Below, in pieces: positions 1-8,500 of a DNA stretch of 24,180 bases; position 1 is the first letter of the stretch, and the number at the start of each line of letters is the position of its first letter. Made by a program: the position numbers and the translations under genes. The notes under the pieces were generated by a model. That model was not told the origin of the DNA. It did not search any database and saw only the letters and a list, made by a program, of their open reading frames with translations. This DNA is from CAVSUR01 sp052143655. Lineage in GTDB: Bacteria; Actinomycetota; Actinomycetes; Streptosporangiales; Streptosporangiaceae. The stretch is taken from NCBI GenBank assembly GCA_052143655.1, contig JBKQSL010000542.1, positions 1-24,180 of the forward strand. The letters are read 5' to 3'.

Positions 1-664
1 GGATGAAGATCAGCGGCGTGAGCTTGATGCCGGCGGCGATGCCGATGCCCGCGCCGGCCCACCAGGTGCGCTTCCGCCACGGGCCGTCCGGCCGGCCTGC
101 CGCGCACAGGTCCGCCATGATCAGCAGCAGCAGCACCAGGTTGACCTGGCCGAGGAACAGGGTGCGCTGCACCGGCTCGGTCCACAGCAGCACGCCGGCC
201 GCCAGCAGCGCGGCGCCGGCCCTGGCCGCGGACCGGTAGCCGAGCATGCCCGCGGTCAGCCAGCAGGTCCCGGCCAGCGCCAGCAGGCTGGCCGCCGCCG
301 TCAGCACGGTGAGGGACTGCCAGCCGAGCAGCGAGAGCACCGCGAACGCCACAGCGGCGAAGGGCGTGTAGGTGAACTGCAGGCCCATCAGGTTCGACCA
401 GTCATACAGCGGCGACGCCAGGTGCGGGTCGTAGAGCGGCGCGACGTGCCGGACGATCAGCCCGCCGTCGACGTAGACCTGCAGGTCCACGCTGCCCGGG
501 GCCGTCACCCAGCCGGCCGCCCAGCCCGCCAGGTACCCGGCCAGCGACACGGCGAAGGCGGCGCAGCCGACGGCGAGCAGCGTGCTGCCGGGCCGCCGGC
601 TCCCGGCCGCAGCGCGCAGCCGGGCCAGGCCGGCCGATGCCGCGCGGCCGCCCGGGGGCGTCAT
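1..664 (-). CDS. GT87 (DUF2029) polyprenyl-phosphate-mannose-type glycosyltransferase, C-terminus off the window
   Basis: The first 221 residues of an integral-membrane GT-C glycosyltransferase are present; the gene runs off the left edge. Seen: a basic N-terminus, a first hydrophobic segment at about residues 28-52, then SVDLQVYVDGG with Asp60 just after it, FTYTPFAAVAF (97-107), LGQVNLVLLLL (171-181) and AAGIKLTPLIF (210-220). These are the hallmark motifs of the PimE/Rv2181-type family, which transfers mannose from polyprenyl-phosphate-mannose on the outer face of the membrane; Asp60 sits where the PimE catalytic aspartate is expected. ATG 664 overlaps the TGA of the upstream MmpL gene by 4 bp (ATGA), with AAGGAT 8 nt upstream, so translation is probably coupled. 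Family members usually have about 400-430 residues, so roughly half is missing. The sugar and acceptor are inferred; the operon suggests the product of the megasynthases. Confidence 0.88.
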   Translation of the reverse strand, partial: MTPPGGRAASAGLARLRAAAGSRRPGSTLLAVGCAAFAVSLAGYLAGWAAGWVTAPGSVDLQVYVDGGLIVRHVAPLYDPHLASPLYDWSNLMGLQFTYTPFAAVAFAVLSLLGWQSLTVLTAAASLLALAGTCWLTAGMLGYRSAARAGAALLAAGVLLWTEPVQRTLFLGQVNLVLLLLIMADLCAAGRPDGPWRKRTWWAGAGIGIAAGIKLTPLIFI

Positions 665-2895
665 CGGGCTGATCCTTGCTGACTGGCGGCGGCCCGGGCC
701 GCCGCGCTGCCCCCGGCCGGCCCTGGTGCCCCCGGCCGGGGCGGGCCGGCCGGCAGCACCTGACCCGGCAGCAGCCGGTCCAGCCAGCCCGGCGTCCACC
801 AGTTGTAACGGCCGAGCAGGAACATGGCGGCGGGCACGATGAGCAGCCGGATGACCGAGGCATCGATGAGCACGCTGACCGCCAGGCCCAGCGCCAGCAT
901 CTTCACCACGACATCGGTGGACAGCAGGAAAGACAGGAACACGCTGGTCATGATCAGGGCGGCGCAGCTGATGACCCGGGCGGTGGCGGCGAGGCCGCGG
1001 GCCACGCTGGCGTGGCTGTCCCCGGTGCTCAGCCATGCCTCGCGCACCCGGGAGAGCAGGAAGACCTCGTAGTCCATGGACAGGCCGAACACGATCGCGA
1101 ACATCATCATCGGCACGTACGACTCGATCGGCACCGGCTCGCTGACCCCGAGCAGCGTTCCGCCCCAGCCCCACTGGAACACTGCGACCACCACGCCGTA
1201 GGCGGCGCCGATGGACATCAGGTTGAGCACGGCTGCCTTGAGGGCCAGCACCGGGCTGCGGAAGGTGATCAGCAGCAGCACGAACGCCGCGGCGATGACC
1301 GCGGCGATGATCAGCGGCAGCCGGCTGGCGACCCGGTCGCGGAACTGCAGCTGGGCGGCCAGCAGGCCGGTCACGTACCCGGTGCCGCCGGTCCTGGCCA
1401 GTGCCGCCGGCAGGGCCCGCTGCTGCAGGACGTGCATCAGCTGGCCGGTGCGCGCCGCCTGCGGGGCGCTGCCCGGGATCACCACGGCGACCAGCAGGGC
1501 GCCGTCCGGCGTTGCCTGCACCGGGGACACCTCGGCCACGTCGGGGACGGCGGCCAGCGCCGGGCGCAGCCGCGCGGCCAGCTGCTGGCGCTGCGCAGCG
1601 CTCTGCCCGCGGCCGGGCTGCACGACCACGGTGAACGGCCCGTTCGCGCCCCGGCCGAACCCGGTGGCGATCGCGTCGTAGGCCTGCTTGTCGCTGTAGC
1701 TGGCCGGGTCGGCGCCGGCGTCGACGTGCCCGAGCCGGATGGAGGCCACCGGGACCGCCAGGATGGCAATGATGGCGACGCCGGCGGCCAGGAAACGCCA
1801 GGGATGGGCGCCGAGCCGCTCGGCGTACCGCTGCCAGCCGCCGTGGTCCGCTGAGCCCTCGGCGGCGGGCGTGCGCACCCGCAGCCGGTCGATGCTGCGG
1901 CCGGCCAGGCCGAGCAGCGCCGGGCACAGGGTGAGCGCGCCCAGGGCCGCGGTCGCCACCGTGACGCCGGCCGCGAGGCCGAGCTTGCCGATGAAGGCCA
2001 GGCCGGACGCGTACAGGCCGAGCAGGGCGATCACCACGGTCACGGCGGCCACGAGCACCGACGGTCCGCTGGTGGCAAGGCTGGCGGCCGCGGCCTGCGC
2101 CGGGTCGGCCCCGTCCATGACGAACTGGCGGTGCCGGGTGGTGAGGAACAGCGCATAGTCGATGCCGACGCCCAGGCCCATCATGACGGCGAGCGTCGGC
2201 GAGACGGTCGCGAACGCCGTCGCGGCGGCCAGCATGCCCAGCAGCCCGAGGCCGGCGATCGCGCCCAGCGCGGCGCTGAGCACCGGCAGGCCGGCGGCGT
2301 AGACGCTGCCGAAGCCGATCAGCAGCACGACGATCGCGGCCGCGATGCCGATGAGATCGGAGCGGCTGTCGCGTTCCCTGGGCCGCGCCGCCTGGCCGAG
2401 CAGGCCGCCGTAGCTGACGCTGACGCCCGCGCTGCGGGCGGCGGCGACTGCCTGGTCGACGCTGCTCACATAACCCGGTCCCAGGGTGACCGGGTTCACC
2501 GACATGTACACGGTCGAGTAGGCGATGCGGCCGCTGGCCGCCGTGCTCGCCAGCCCCAGCGGGTCGCTGGCGGCCACGACGTCGGGCAGGCCGCGCACTT
2601 TCGCCATCGACGCCTCGATGACGCCCCGGTCGCGGGCGAGAGTGCCGGACCCGACCGCGAAGACGATCTGGCTGCCGCCGTCCGCGGCACCGAAGTGGTG
2701 CGCCTTCAGCAGGATGGCGCCCTGCTCCGCCGCAGTGCCGGGGAGCGAGAAGTCATCGGAGTAGGCGCCGCCGAGCGCGCGGTGGCCGATGGTGGCCCCG
2801 GTGATGAGGATCAGCCAGAGCACGACGACGGCCACCGGCTGACGGGCGCAGTAATGGCCGATCCTGGCGAGGATCCCGCCAGCTGGAGAGTTCAC
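661..2895 (-). CDS. MmpL/RND-family lipid exporter
   Basis: A 744-residue MMPL-family membrane transporter, probably a proton-driven exporter of a lipid across the cytoplasmic membrane. Seen: TM1 at about 20-36, a large extracytoplasmic loop (40-178), TM2-6 (about 180-332), a central cytoplasmic stretch (333-365), TM7 (366-386), a second loop to about 522, and TM8-12 (about 525-695). Both halves keep the Asp-Tyr pair of the proton relay: GIDYALFL (Asp246/Tyr247) and SMDYEVFLLSR (Asp608/Tyr609). The C-terminus (700-744) is short and Pro/Ala/Gly-rich, without the long tail of MmpL3. The start is GTG 2895, 40 bp after the sulfotransferase stop; the stop overlaps the GT87 start. In mycobacteria such proteins export PKS-derived lipids (MmpL7, MmpL8, MmpL10), which fits the position here. 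Family is certain; the substrate is inferred. Confidence 0.93.
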   Translation of the reverse strand: MNSPAGGILARIGHYCARQPVAVVVLWLILITGATIGHRALGGAYSDDFSLPGTAAEQGAILLKAHHFGAADGGSQIVFAVGSGTLARDRGVIEASMAKVRGLPDVVAASDPLGLASTAASGRIAYSTVYMSVNPVTLGPGYVSSVDQAVAAARSAGVSVSYGGLLGQAARPRERDSRSDLIGIAAAIVVLLIGFGSVYAAGLPVLSAALGAIAGLGLLGMLAAATAFATVSPTLAVMMGLGVGIDYALFLTTRHRQFVMDGADPAQAAAASLATSGPSVLVAAVTVVIALLGLYASGLAFIGKLGLAAGVTVATAALGALTLCPALLGLAGRSIDRLRVRTPAAEGSADHGGWQRYAERLGAHPWRFLAAGVAIIAILAVPVASIRLGHVDAGADPASYSDKQAYDAIATGFGRGANGPFTVVVQPGRGQSAAQRQQLAARLRPALAAVPDVAEVSPVQATPDGALLVAVVIPGSAPQAARTGQLMHVLQQRALPAALARTGGTGYVTGLLAAQLQFRDRVASRLPLIIAAVIAAAFVLLLITFRSPVLALKAAVLNLMSIGAAYGVVVAVFQWGWGGTLLGVSEPVPIESYVPMMMFAIVFGLSMDYEVFLLSRVREAWLSTGDSHASVARGLAATARVISCAALIMTSVFLSFLLSTDVVVKMLALGLAVSVLIDASVIRLLIVPAAMFLLGRYNWWTPGWLDRLLPGQVLPAGPPRPGAPGPAGGSAAARAAASQQGSAR

Positions 2896-2935
2896 CTGAC
2901 CTGCCCTTCGGGGAGCGTGCTGTGACCGGGCCTGC

Positions 2936-5593
2936 TCACGCGGGCTGGGACGCCCGGTCGCGTGGCGGCCTGACCTGGCCGGCGCCCTGCCGGGCCCAGC
3001 CGGCCGGGTCGTCGAATCCGATGAACTCGCCGAGCCGGGTGAGCTCCCCGGCCGGGTCGGCGACGAGGTCCTCGTACCGCATCCGGTGCAGGTGCCGCGG
3101 TTTCAGGTCGGCCAGCGCCTGCTCGGCCGAGCCGGCCATGTACGCGCACATGGCCTCGAACCGGCCGGTGTCGCGGCCCAGTTCGGCCAGTACCTGCGCG
3201 CTGATCTGGTCCGGCAGCAGCCGCCGGATGTCGTCGGGCAGCTCGGCGGCGGGCGGCAGCAGCTCGGGCCGCGGCCAGGGGCTGTACGGATCGGTGCCGA
3301 AGCGGAGTATGAACTCGTGCCGGACCGCGGCCAGCTGGAAGAAGACATGCCGGCTCATGGACCGGGCCGTGTCCGCGATATCGCGGGTCAGGTAGACGAT
3401 CCTGGTGTCCGGGAAGGTGGCCAGCAGCGGCTCGGCCACGGAGCTGGACCCGCCGGAGCGCTCCACCCACCGGCGCCGCCCCGCCAGGACCGCCATCAGG
3501 TCCATCAGCATCTTGTGGTGCAGCCCGATCGGCTGGGCCGGGAAGCGCGGGACCATGTCCGCCAGCACGCTGTACAGCAGGTCGGGGTCACTGCTCGCCC
3601 CGGGCAGGGTGACGTACAGGATCGGCGGGATTCCGGCCGGGTCGCTGGCGAAGCGGCCGCTGGCGGGATAGCGGAACTCGCTGACGGTGATCTGGCCGGC
3701 CATCGCCCCGGCCATCTCGCCGCGGTCGCTCAGCAGTGACCAGTACTGCGCCCCGGTGAGCTGGGCGGTGGCGGGCAGCTGGGTCATGTGCGCCCGGATG
3801 GAGGCCAGGGACTCTGACACCGACAGGGTCTGCGGCTCGGCCTCGATCAGCGTGGACAGCAGGGTCGAGCCGCACCGGCCGCTGCTGATGATGATCGTGC
3901 AGGGATCCAGCGGCGGCGGGTCGGCCAGCCGGGTCGCGGTGCCCCGGCTGCGGGCCGGGGCGGGCCGGGGGATGGGGTCCGATGCGTCGGGCCGCTGCCC
4001 CTGTGCGCAGGCGTCCAGGAAGGGCAGGAGCAGGCCGCTGACCGCGGCCGGGTGGGTGAGGTACGGGAAGTGGCCGGCGTCGGGCAGCTCGATGAGCCGG
4101 GCCTGCGGGATCGCCCCGTAGAGCACATGCGGGTCCCGGGCCGGGGTCAGGGTGTCGTAGCACCCGTGCAGGATCAGCGCGGGGACGCTGATGCCGGGCA
4201 GCTGGGAGTACAAGGTGGGCCGGGTCGCGAAGGCGTCCAGGTAGCGCAGGCCGGCCCCGGGAGCCATGCTCTCGCAGCGCAGCAGGAACTCCGCCAGGTC
4301 GCCGGGGCTTCCTTCCAGCCGCTGGTCCGCGCCGCCGCGGCGGATCGCGTCGAACTCCTCCCGGGCGATCACCGGCAGCGGCCGGGCCGCGGGCCGGGCG
4401 CTGGCCTGGTATGAGCAGCCCGCCAGCACCAGGGACGCGCATTCCTCCGGGTACAGCAGGGCGAACTGCTGTGCCACGAGCCCGCCGAATGACGAGCCCA
4501 GGACGTGGTAGGGCGGCGGCACGAACAGCTCGGCGAGGACGGTGCGGTGCAGCTGCGCGAGCCCGCTGAGCGTCAGGTCGTCGTCCCAGGTAGTCGCGCC
4601 CACCCCGGGGTGGTGCATGCACACCAGCCGGAAGGAGCCGGCCATGCTGGCGAACAGCCGGGCGAACGCCCCGGCACCCACGTTGACCGGGTGCATCAGC
4701 ACGAGCGCTGGCCCGTCGCCCGCGGTGAACACCTCGACGTCGCCCTCGGGCAGCCGCAGCAGGGTCCGAACGGTGCCCGGCGCGTGCTCGCGGAGCACGG
4801 CCACGTTGTCGTTGCGCGGCCGAGTGCGCTCGGCCGCCGCCATCCGGCCGGCGGTCTCGTCTGCCCCGGTCTCGTCTGCCGCGGTCTCGTCTGCCGCGGT
4901 CTCGTCTGCCGCCGCCATCCGGCCGGCGGTCTCGTCTGCCGCGGTCCAGCTGGCCGCGGCTCCGCTGGCAGCGGCGGCTGGCTGGGCACCGGCTGGCTGG
5001 GCACCGGCTGGGGCACCGGGCGGCACCGGGTGAACGGGCACCGTGCGCAGCAGTCCGGCCGCGCGCCGGGCGCCGTAGCGCTGCTCCAGGCTGCGGGCCA
5101 GATCGGCCACGGTCGGCGCGTCGTCGAGCAGGCTGCTGCCCAGCGGGCCCAGCCGCGCTTCGAGCATGCCCGTCACCCGGGCCATGTCCGCCTCGGTGAG
5201 GCCGGCCGCACCGAACGTGTCGGCGGCAGGCCAGTGCCCGGTGGCCCGCCCGATCAGCCGGGTGAGCAGTGTCTCCAGGTCACCGCCTGGCTGCCCGGCG
5301 GGCTCGGGCCCGCTGCGCTCCAGCGCGGTGACCAGGTAGTCGACCAGGTCGGCGACCCGCAGCTCGCCGAGCGGGGGCGCGCCCGGGCCGACCAGCAGCG
5401 GCAGCAGGTTGGCTCCGGACCCGTACCGGCTCTGCAGCCGCCCGCTGAGGTTCACCAGGTTGATGCTCTGCAGGCCCAGGTCGTCGACGAGCCGCAGCTG
5501 CCCGGTGACCTCCTCGCCGGGCAGCAGGCCATCGGAGATCGCCCGCAGCATCTCGCCCATGTCGGCGAGGATCGTCTTGTCGTCCGCGCTCAT
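2936..5593 (-). CDS. Trifunctional protein: acyl carrier / alpha-beta hydrolase / sulfotransferase
   Basis: An 885-residue fusion. Residues 1-95 are an acyl carrier protein (DDLGLQSINLVNL, pantetheine site Ser43). Residues 101-180 look like a second, degenerate carrier (GLTEADM: the Ser position is Glu134). Residues 185-262 are an Ala/Asp/Glu/Thr-rich repetitive linker. Residues 270-530 are an alpha/beta hydrolase (GSSFGG nucleophile Ser368, Asp480 in HGCYD, His508 in DAGHFP). Residues 563-880 are a sulfotransferase with a PAPS 5'-phosphosulfate loop (SSGRCGSTLL, 570-579) and a 3'-phosphate motif (YLTRDIADTARSM; Arg737, Ser745). The reading frame is open far upstream to 6316, but ATG 5593 is preceded by GAGGAGG and overlaps the preceding PKS stop by 4 bp, so that start is chosen. 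Inferred role: hold the finished chain, sulfate a hydroxyl and release it. CurM and cyanobacterial olefin synthases use ACP-ST-TE; here the hydrolase precedes the ST. Confidence 0.9.
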   Translation of the reverse strand: MSADDKTILADMGEMLRAISDGLLPGEEVTGQLRLVDDLGLQSINLVNLSGRLQSRYGSGANLLPLLVGPGAPPLGELRVADLVDYLVTALERSGPEPAGQPGGDLETLLTRLIGRATGHWPAADTFGAAGLTEADMARVTGMLEARLGPLGSSLLDDAPTVADLARSLEQRYGARRAAGLLRTVPVHPVPPGAPAGAQPAGAQPAAAASGAAASWTAADETAGRMAAADETAADETAADETGADETAGRMAAAERTRPRNDNVAVLREHAPGTVRTLLRLPEGDVEVFTAGDGPALVLMHPVNVGAGAFARLFASMAGSFRLVCMHHPGVGATTWDDDLTLSGLAQLHRTVLAELFVPPPYHVLGSSFGGLVAQQFALLYPEECASLVLAGCSYQASARPAARPLPVIAREEFDAIRRGGADQRLEGSPGDLAEFLLRCESMAPGAGLRYLDAFATRPTLYSQLPGISVPALILHGCYDTLTPARDPHVLYGAIPQARLIELPDAGHFPYLTHPAAVSGLLLPFLDACAQGQRPDASDPIPRPAPARSRGTATRLADPPPLDPCTIIISSGRCGSTLLSTLIEAEPQTLSVSESLASIRAHMTQLPATAQLTGAQYWSLLSDRGEMAGAMAGQITVSEFRYPASGRFASDPAGIPPILYVTLPGASSDPDLLYSVLADMVPRFPAQPIGLHHKMLMDLMAVLAGRRRWVERSGGSSSVAEPLLATFPDTRIVYLTRDIADTARSMSRHVFFQLAAVRHEFILRFGTDPYSPWPRPELLPPAAELPDDIRRLLPDQISAQVLAELGRDTGRFEAMCAYMAGSAEQALADLKPRHLHRMRYEDLVADPAGELTRLGEFIGFDDPAGWARQGAGQVRPPRDRASQPA
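4836..4940 (-). repeat. 15-bp tandem repeat array in the sulfotransferase-protein linker
   Basis: Seven 15-bp units in frame. Five are close copies of GCGGTCTCGTCTGCC (plus-strand reading) at 4851-4910 and 4926-4940. Two are copies of a second unit, GCCGCCATCCGGCCG, at 4836-4850 and 4911-4925. They encode an Ala-Asp-Glu-Thr-rich linker between the carrier and hydrolase domains. Because units are multiples of three, copy-number change would alter linker length without breaking the frame. Confidence 0.9.
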
Positions 5594-8500
5594 TGCGCTG
5601 TTTCCTCCTCGGTGGCCTCCCCGGGCGGCAAGAGCACGCTCACGTCTGGTCGCGGCGGCGCCCCGCTGCCGGGTCCCCAGGTCCATGCGACGGCGCAGCG
5701 CCGTGGCGGCACTCCGTCCGGGCTGTGCAGTTCGCGGTGCTGCAGCTCGCAGCTGCGCTCGCCGAGCGCGACCGTGATGGTCTCCTGCGTGGCGGCCACC
5801 ACGTGCGCGTCCGGACTGCTGCCGGCGCCGGCGCCGGCAGCCTGGGCAGCGGCCTGCCTGGCCGCGGCGAATCGGGCGAGCCACCCGGCGCGCTCGGCAT
5901 CCCCGGAGCCGCAGACGGCATCGAGCACGGCGCGTTCCTGCCCGCGCAGCTCCAGGCTGCCGGGCTGGGGGACGCCGGGCCGCGGGACGCCGGGCCGCGG
6001 CAGGCCGGCCTGCCGGCGGGCGCCCCCGGCCGGGGGCTGGCCGGGAATCTCGGCGACGCCGATGCCCGCGCCCGGGCTGCCGGGCAGCCGGCCCGGCACC
6101 GGCGGCCCGGCCAGCGCCACCCCGACATGGTCGGTCGCCGCGACGGACAGGTCGTATCCGGGAACGGCGAGGCGGCCCGGCCAGCCGGCCACCCGGGGCC
6201 GGCCGTCGGCGTGATCGAAGACCCGGATCTCGATGGGGTAGACCGGCCGCTTCCCGCCGGCCTCCCAGAGGCGGAAGCGGACGGCGTCCTTGACCGCGAG
6301 GCGGGCCAGCAGCCACTGCTTGCGCTGGGCGACCGGCAGCGCCGAGTACTCCAGGAAGCCGATGGCGCCGAGCGCCAGGGTGGCGACGGAGTTCCGCGAC
6401 TCCGGGTAGGGCCAGTAATCGAAGGCCGCCACCCAGCCTTCCGGCTGCGGCCGGGCGAAGGCATGCTCACCAGGGGCAAGCTCAGCGGTGCGGGAGTGCG
6501 GGTGGCTGTCGAAGCGCCGGTGCACAGAGCCATCGACCTGCGCCCAGACCCGGCCCCCGGCGAGGAACTGGATGTCGGCGGTGATCAGGTTCTCGTCGCT
6601 GGCCGGGATGCGGACCAGGCACTCGACCAGGTCGCCGGCGGCCGGGGCCGGCCCGAAGAACCGCAGCGAGGCGAAGCCGACCGGGAAGGTCACCTTGCGG
6701 GTCCGCTGGGTCTCGTGCACCCAGCAGCCGAGCAGCTGCCAGCCGCTGTCGAGCAGCGCCCCGGGCGGCGCCGGCGCGCGCAGCGCCCCGCGGATGTGCC
6801 GTTCACCCACGCCGTGCACGGTCTGCACGCCGCGGAAGCTCGGGCCGTGGAACAGGATGCGCGAGCCGTACATGAAGTCGAGGGTGTACTCCGGCGGCCG
6901 CTCGGCACCGGAGTCGCAGTCCCAGGCAGGCGGCGGATCAGGCAGCGCCGCGGCGGCCCGGACGCTGGCCCGCGCGTACGGGCCGAAGGCTACGCCGAAC
7001 TCGCCCGGCGCCTCCGGCCGCAGGCTGATCTGCACGTCCTGCGGCGGCTCGGCCGCCACCCAGCGCGTGAACCGGGCGTCGGCCAGGCCGGTCACCCGCA
7101 GGCCCGGGGTCATGGCCTGCACCGTGTCGATCATGTGCGCGACGATCGTGGTCGCGGGCACTACCGGCATCCGGTCCACCAGGTGCGGCCAGCCGCCGGG
7201 CTGCGCGAAGAAAGCGTGATCGGTCAGGTAGGGCATCGCGCCGACGCTGACGTGCAGCGTCGTGCTCTGGCCCGGCTCGCGCGCCGGGCCGCCCTGGCTG
7301 CCCGGCCCGGCCGGCCCGCCGTTCGCTGGCGCCGGAGGGCTGCCCGGGCCGTCTGGCGCGCCGCCGCCATTTCCGCGGCCGCGCGCCGCTAGTGCGGCTG
7401 CGGCCGGCCCGGCGGCCTGCTCCAGCAATTCCGCCAGTTCGGACACGGCCTGGGTGCGGCTGGCGAAGGCACTGGCGCTGGCCGGGGCAGCTGCCCGGGC
7501 ACCCGCGCGCCGAGCCGGGGCAGCGGCCGGTGCCGCCGTGCCGCGGCCCGGTGCCGTGCCCGCGGCTTGCCCCGTGCCCGCGGCTTGCCCCGTGCCCGCA
7601 GGCCGGACCGGGCTCCCGGCTTGTCCCGGTCTCCCGGCTTGTCCCGTGTCCGCAGCTCGTACCGTGCTTGCTGGCCGGGTCGTGCTCGCGGCCTGGACTG
7701 CGCTGCCGGCCATGTCCGGGCTTGCGCTCCGGGCTGCGGCCGGGATGGTGCTTCGCGCCGCGCCCGTCCGGCCGAGCACCTCACTGGCGTCCGCGCCGAG
7801 GGAAAGCAGCTGCGAGCCGAGCTGCAGCCGCATGCTCAGGCTGCGCCGGGGCGCAGCCCCCTGGCCAGGTTCGGCCTGGGCAGGCTCTTGCTGGGCAGAT
7901 TCCGGCCGGGCAGGCTCTTGCTGGGCAGATTCCGGCTGGGCAGATTCCGGCCGGACCGCCGGGTCGAGGGCTGACAGGTCGGGCGCGTATCCCTCGGCCC
8001 ACAGGGCCGTGGCCACGCGGCGCAGCTGCGCCAGGCCGCTGCGCGCCGCCACGTTGGCGGCGATGGCCAGATGATCGCGCTCGCGCAGGTTGTCCTGGAT
8101 CAGCGAGGCAAGCTGCCCCGGCCCCACCTGGAGGAAGGCCCGGACGCCAGCGTCGTGCATGGCCGTGAGGGTGGCCCGGAACAGCACCGGCTGCACCAGC
8201 TGGCGCAGGAAGGTCTCGCGCTGTTGGGCCGGATCGGCCGGCAGCGGCGCCGCAGTCGTGGCCGACCAGACCCTGATCCGGGACGGCCGCACCATCTCCT
8301 CCTCGACGACCGGCCGCAGCAGGTCGGCCATGGGCTGCAGGTAGGGCGTGTGAATCCCGGTGGCGAACGGCAGCGGGCGGCAGATCGTGTTCTGCCGGGC
8401 AAGATCGCTCAGCAGCCGGGTGACCTGCTCGGCCGAGCCGCATACCACCGACTGGAGGGGCGCGTTGTCGTGCGACAGCAGCACGCCCGGATAGCTGGCG

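Noticed and set aside
3..239. Plus-strand 78-residue open frame at the left edge
   Set aside because: Antisense to the GT87 membrane protein, whose conserved motifs are clear on the other strand.
4836..4940. Repeat array as a possible CRISPR
   Set aside because: Units are 15 bp, contiguous, without spacers, and in frame in a coding linker.
4505..6214. 569-residue plus-strand open frame
   Set aside because: Antisense to the carrier/hydrolase region and the PKS tail; low-complexity translation typical of G+C-rich shadows.
5594..6316. Upstream extension of the ACP-hydrolase-sulfotransferase frame by 241 residues
   Set aside because: It overlaps the well-supported PKS C-terminus in another frame and is Arg/Pro-rich; a strong RBS and a 4-bp overlap place the start at 5593.
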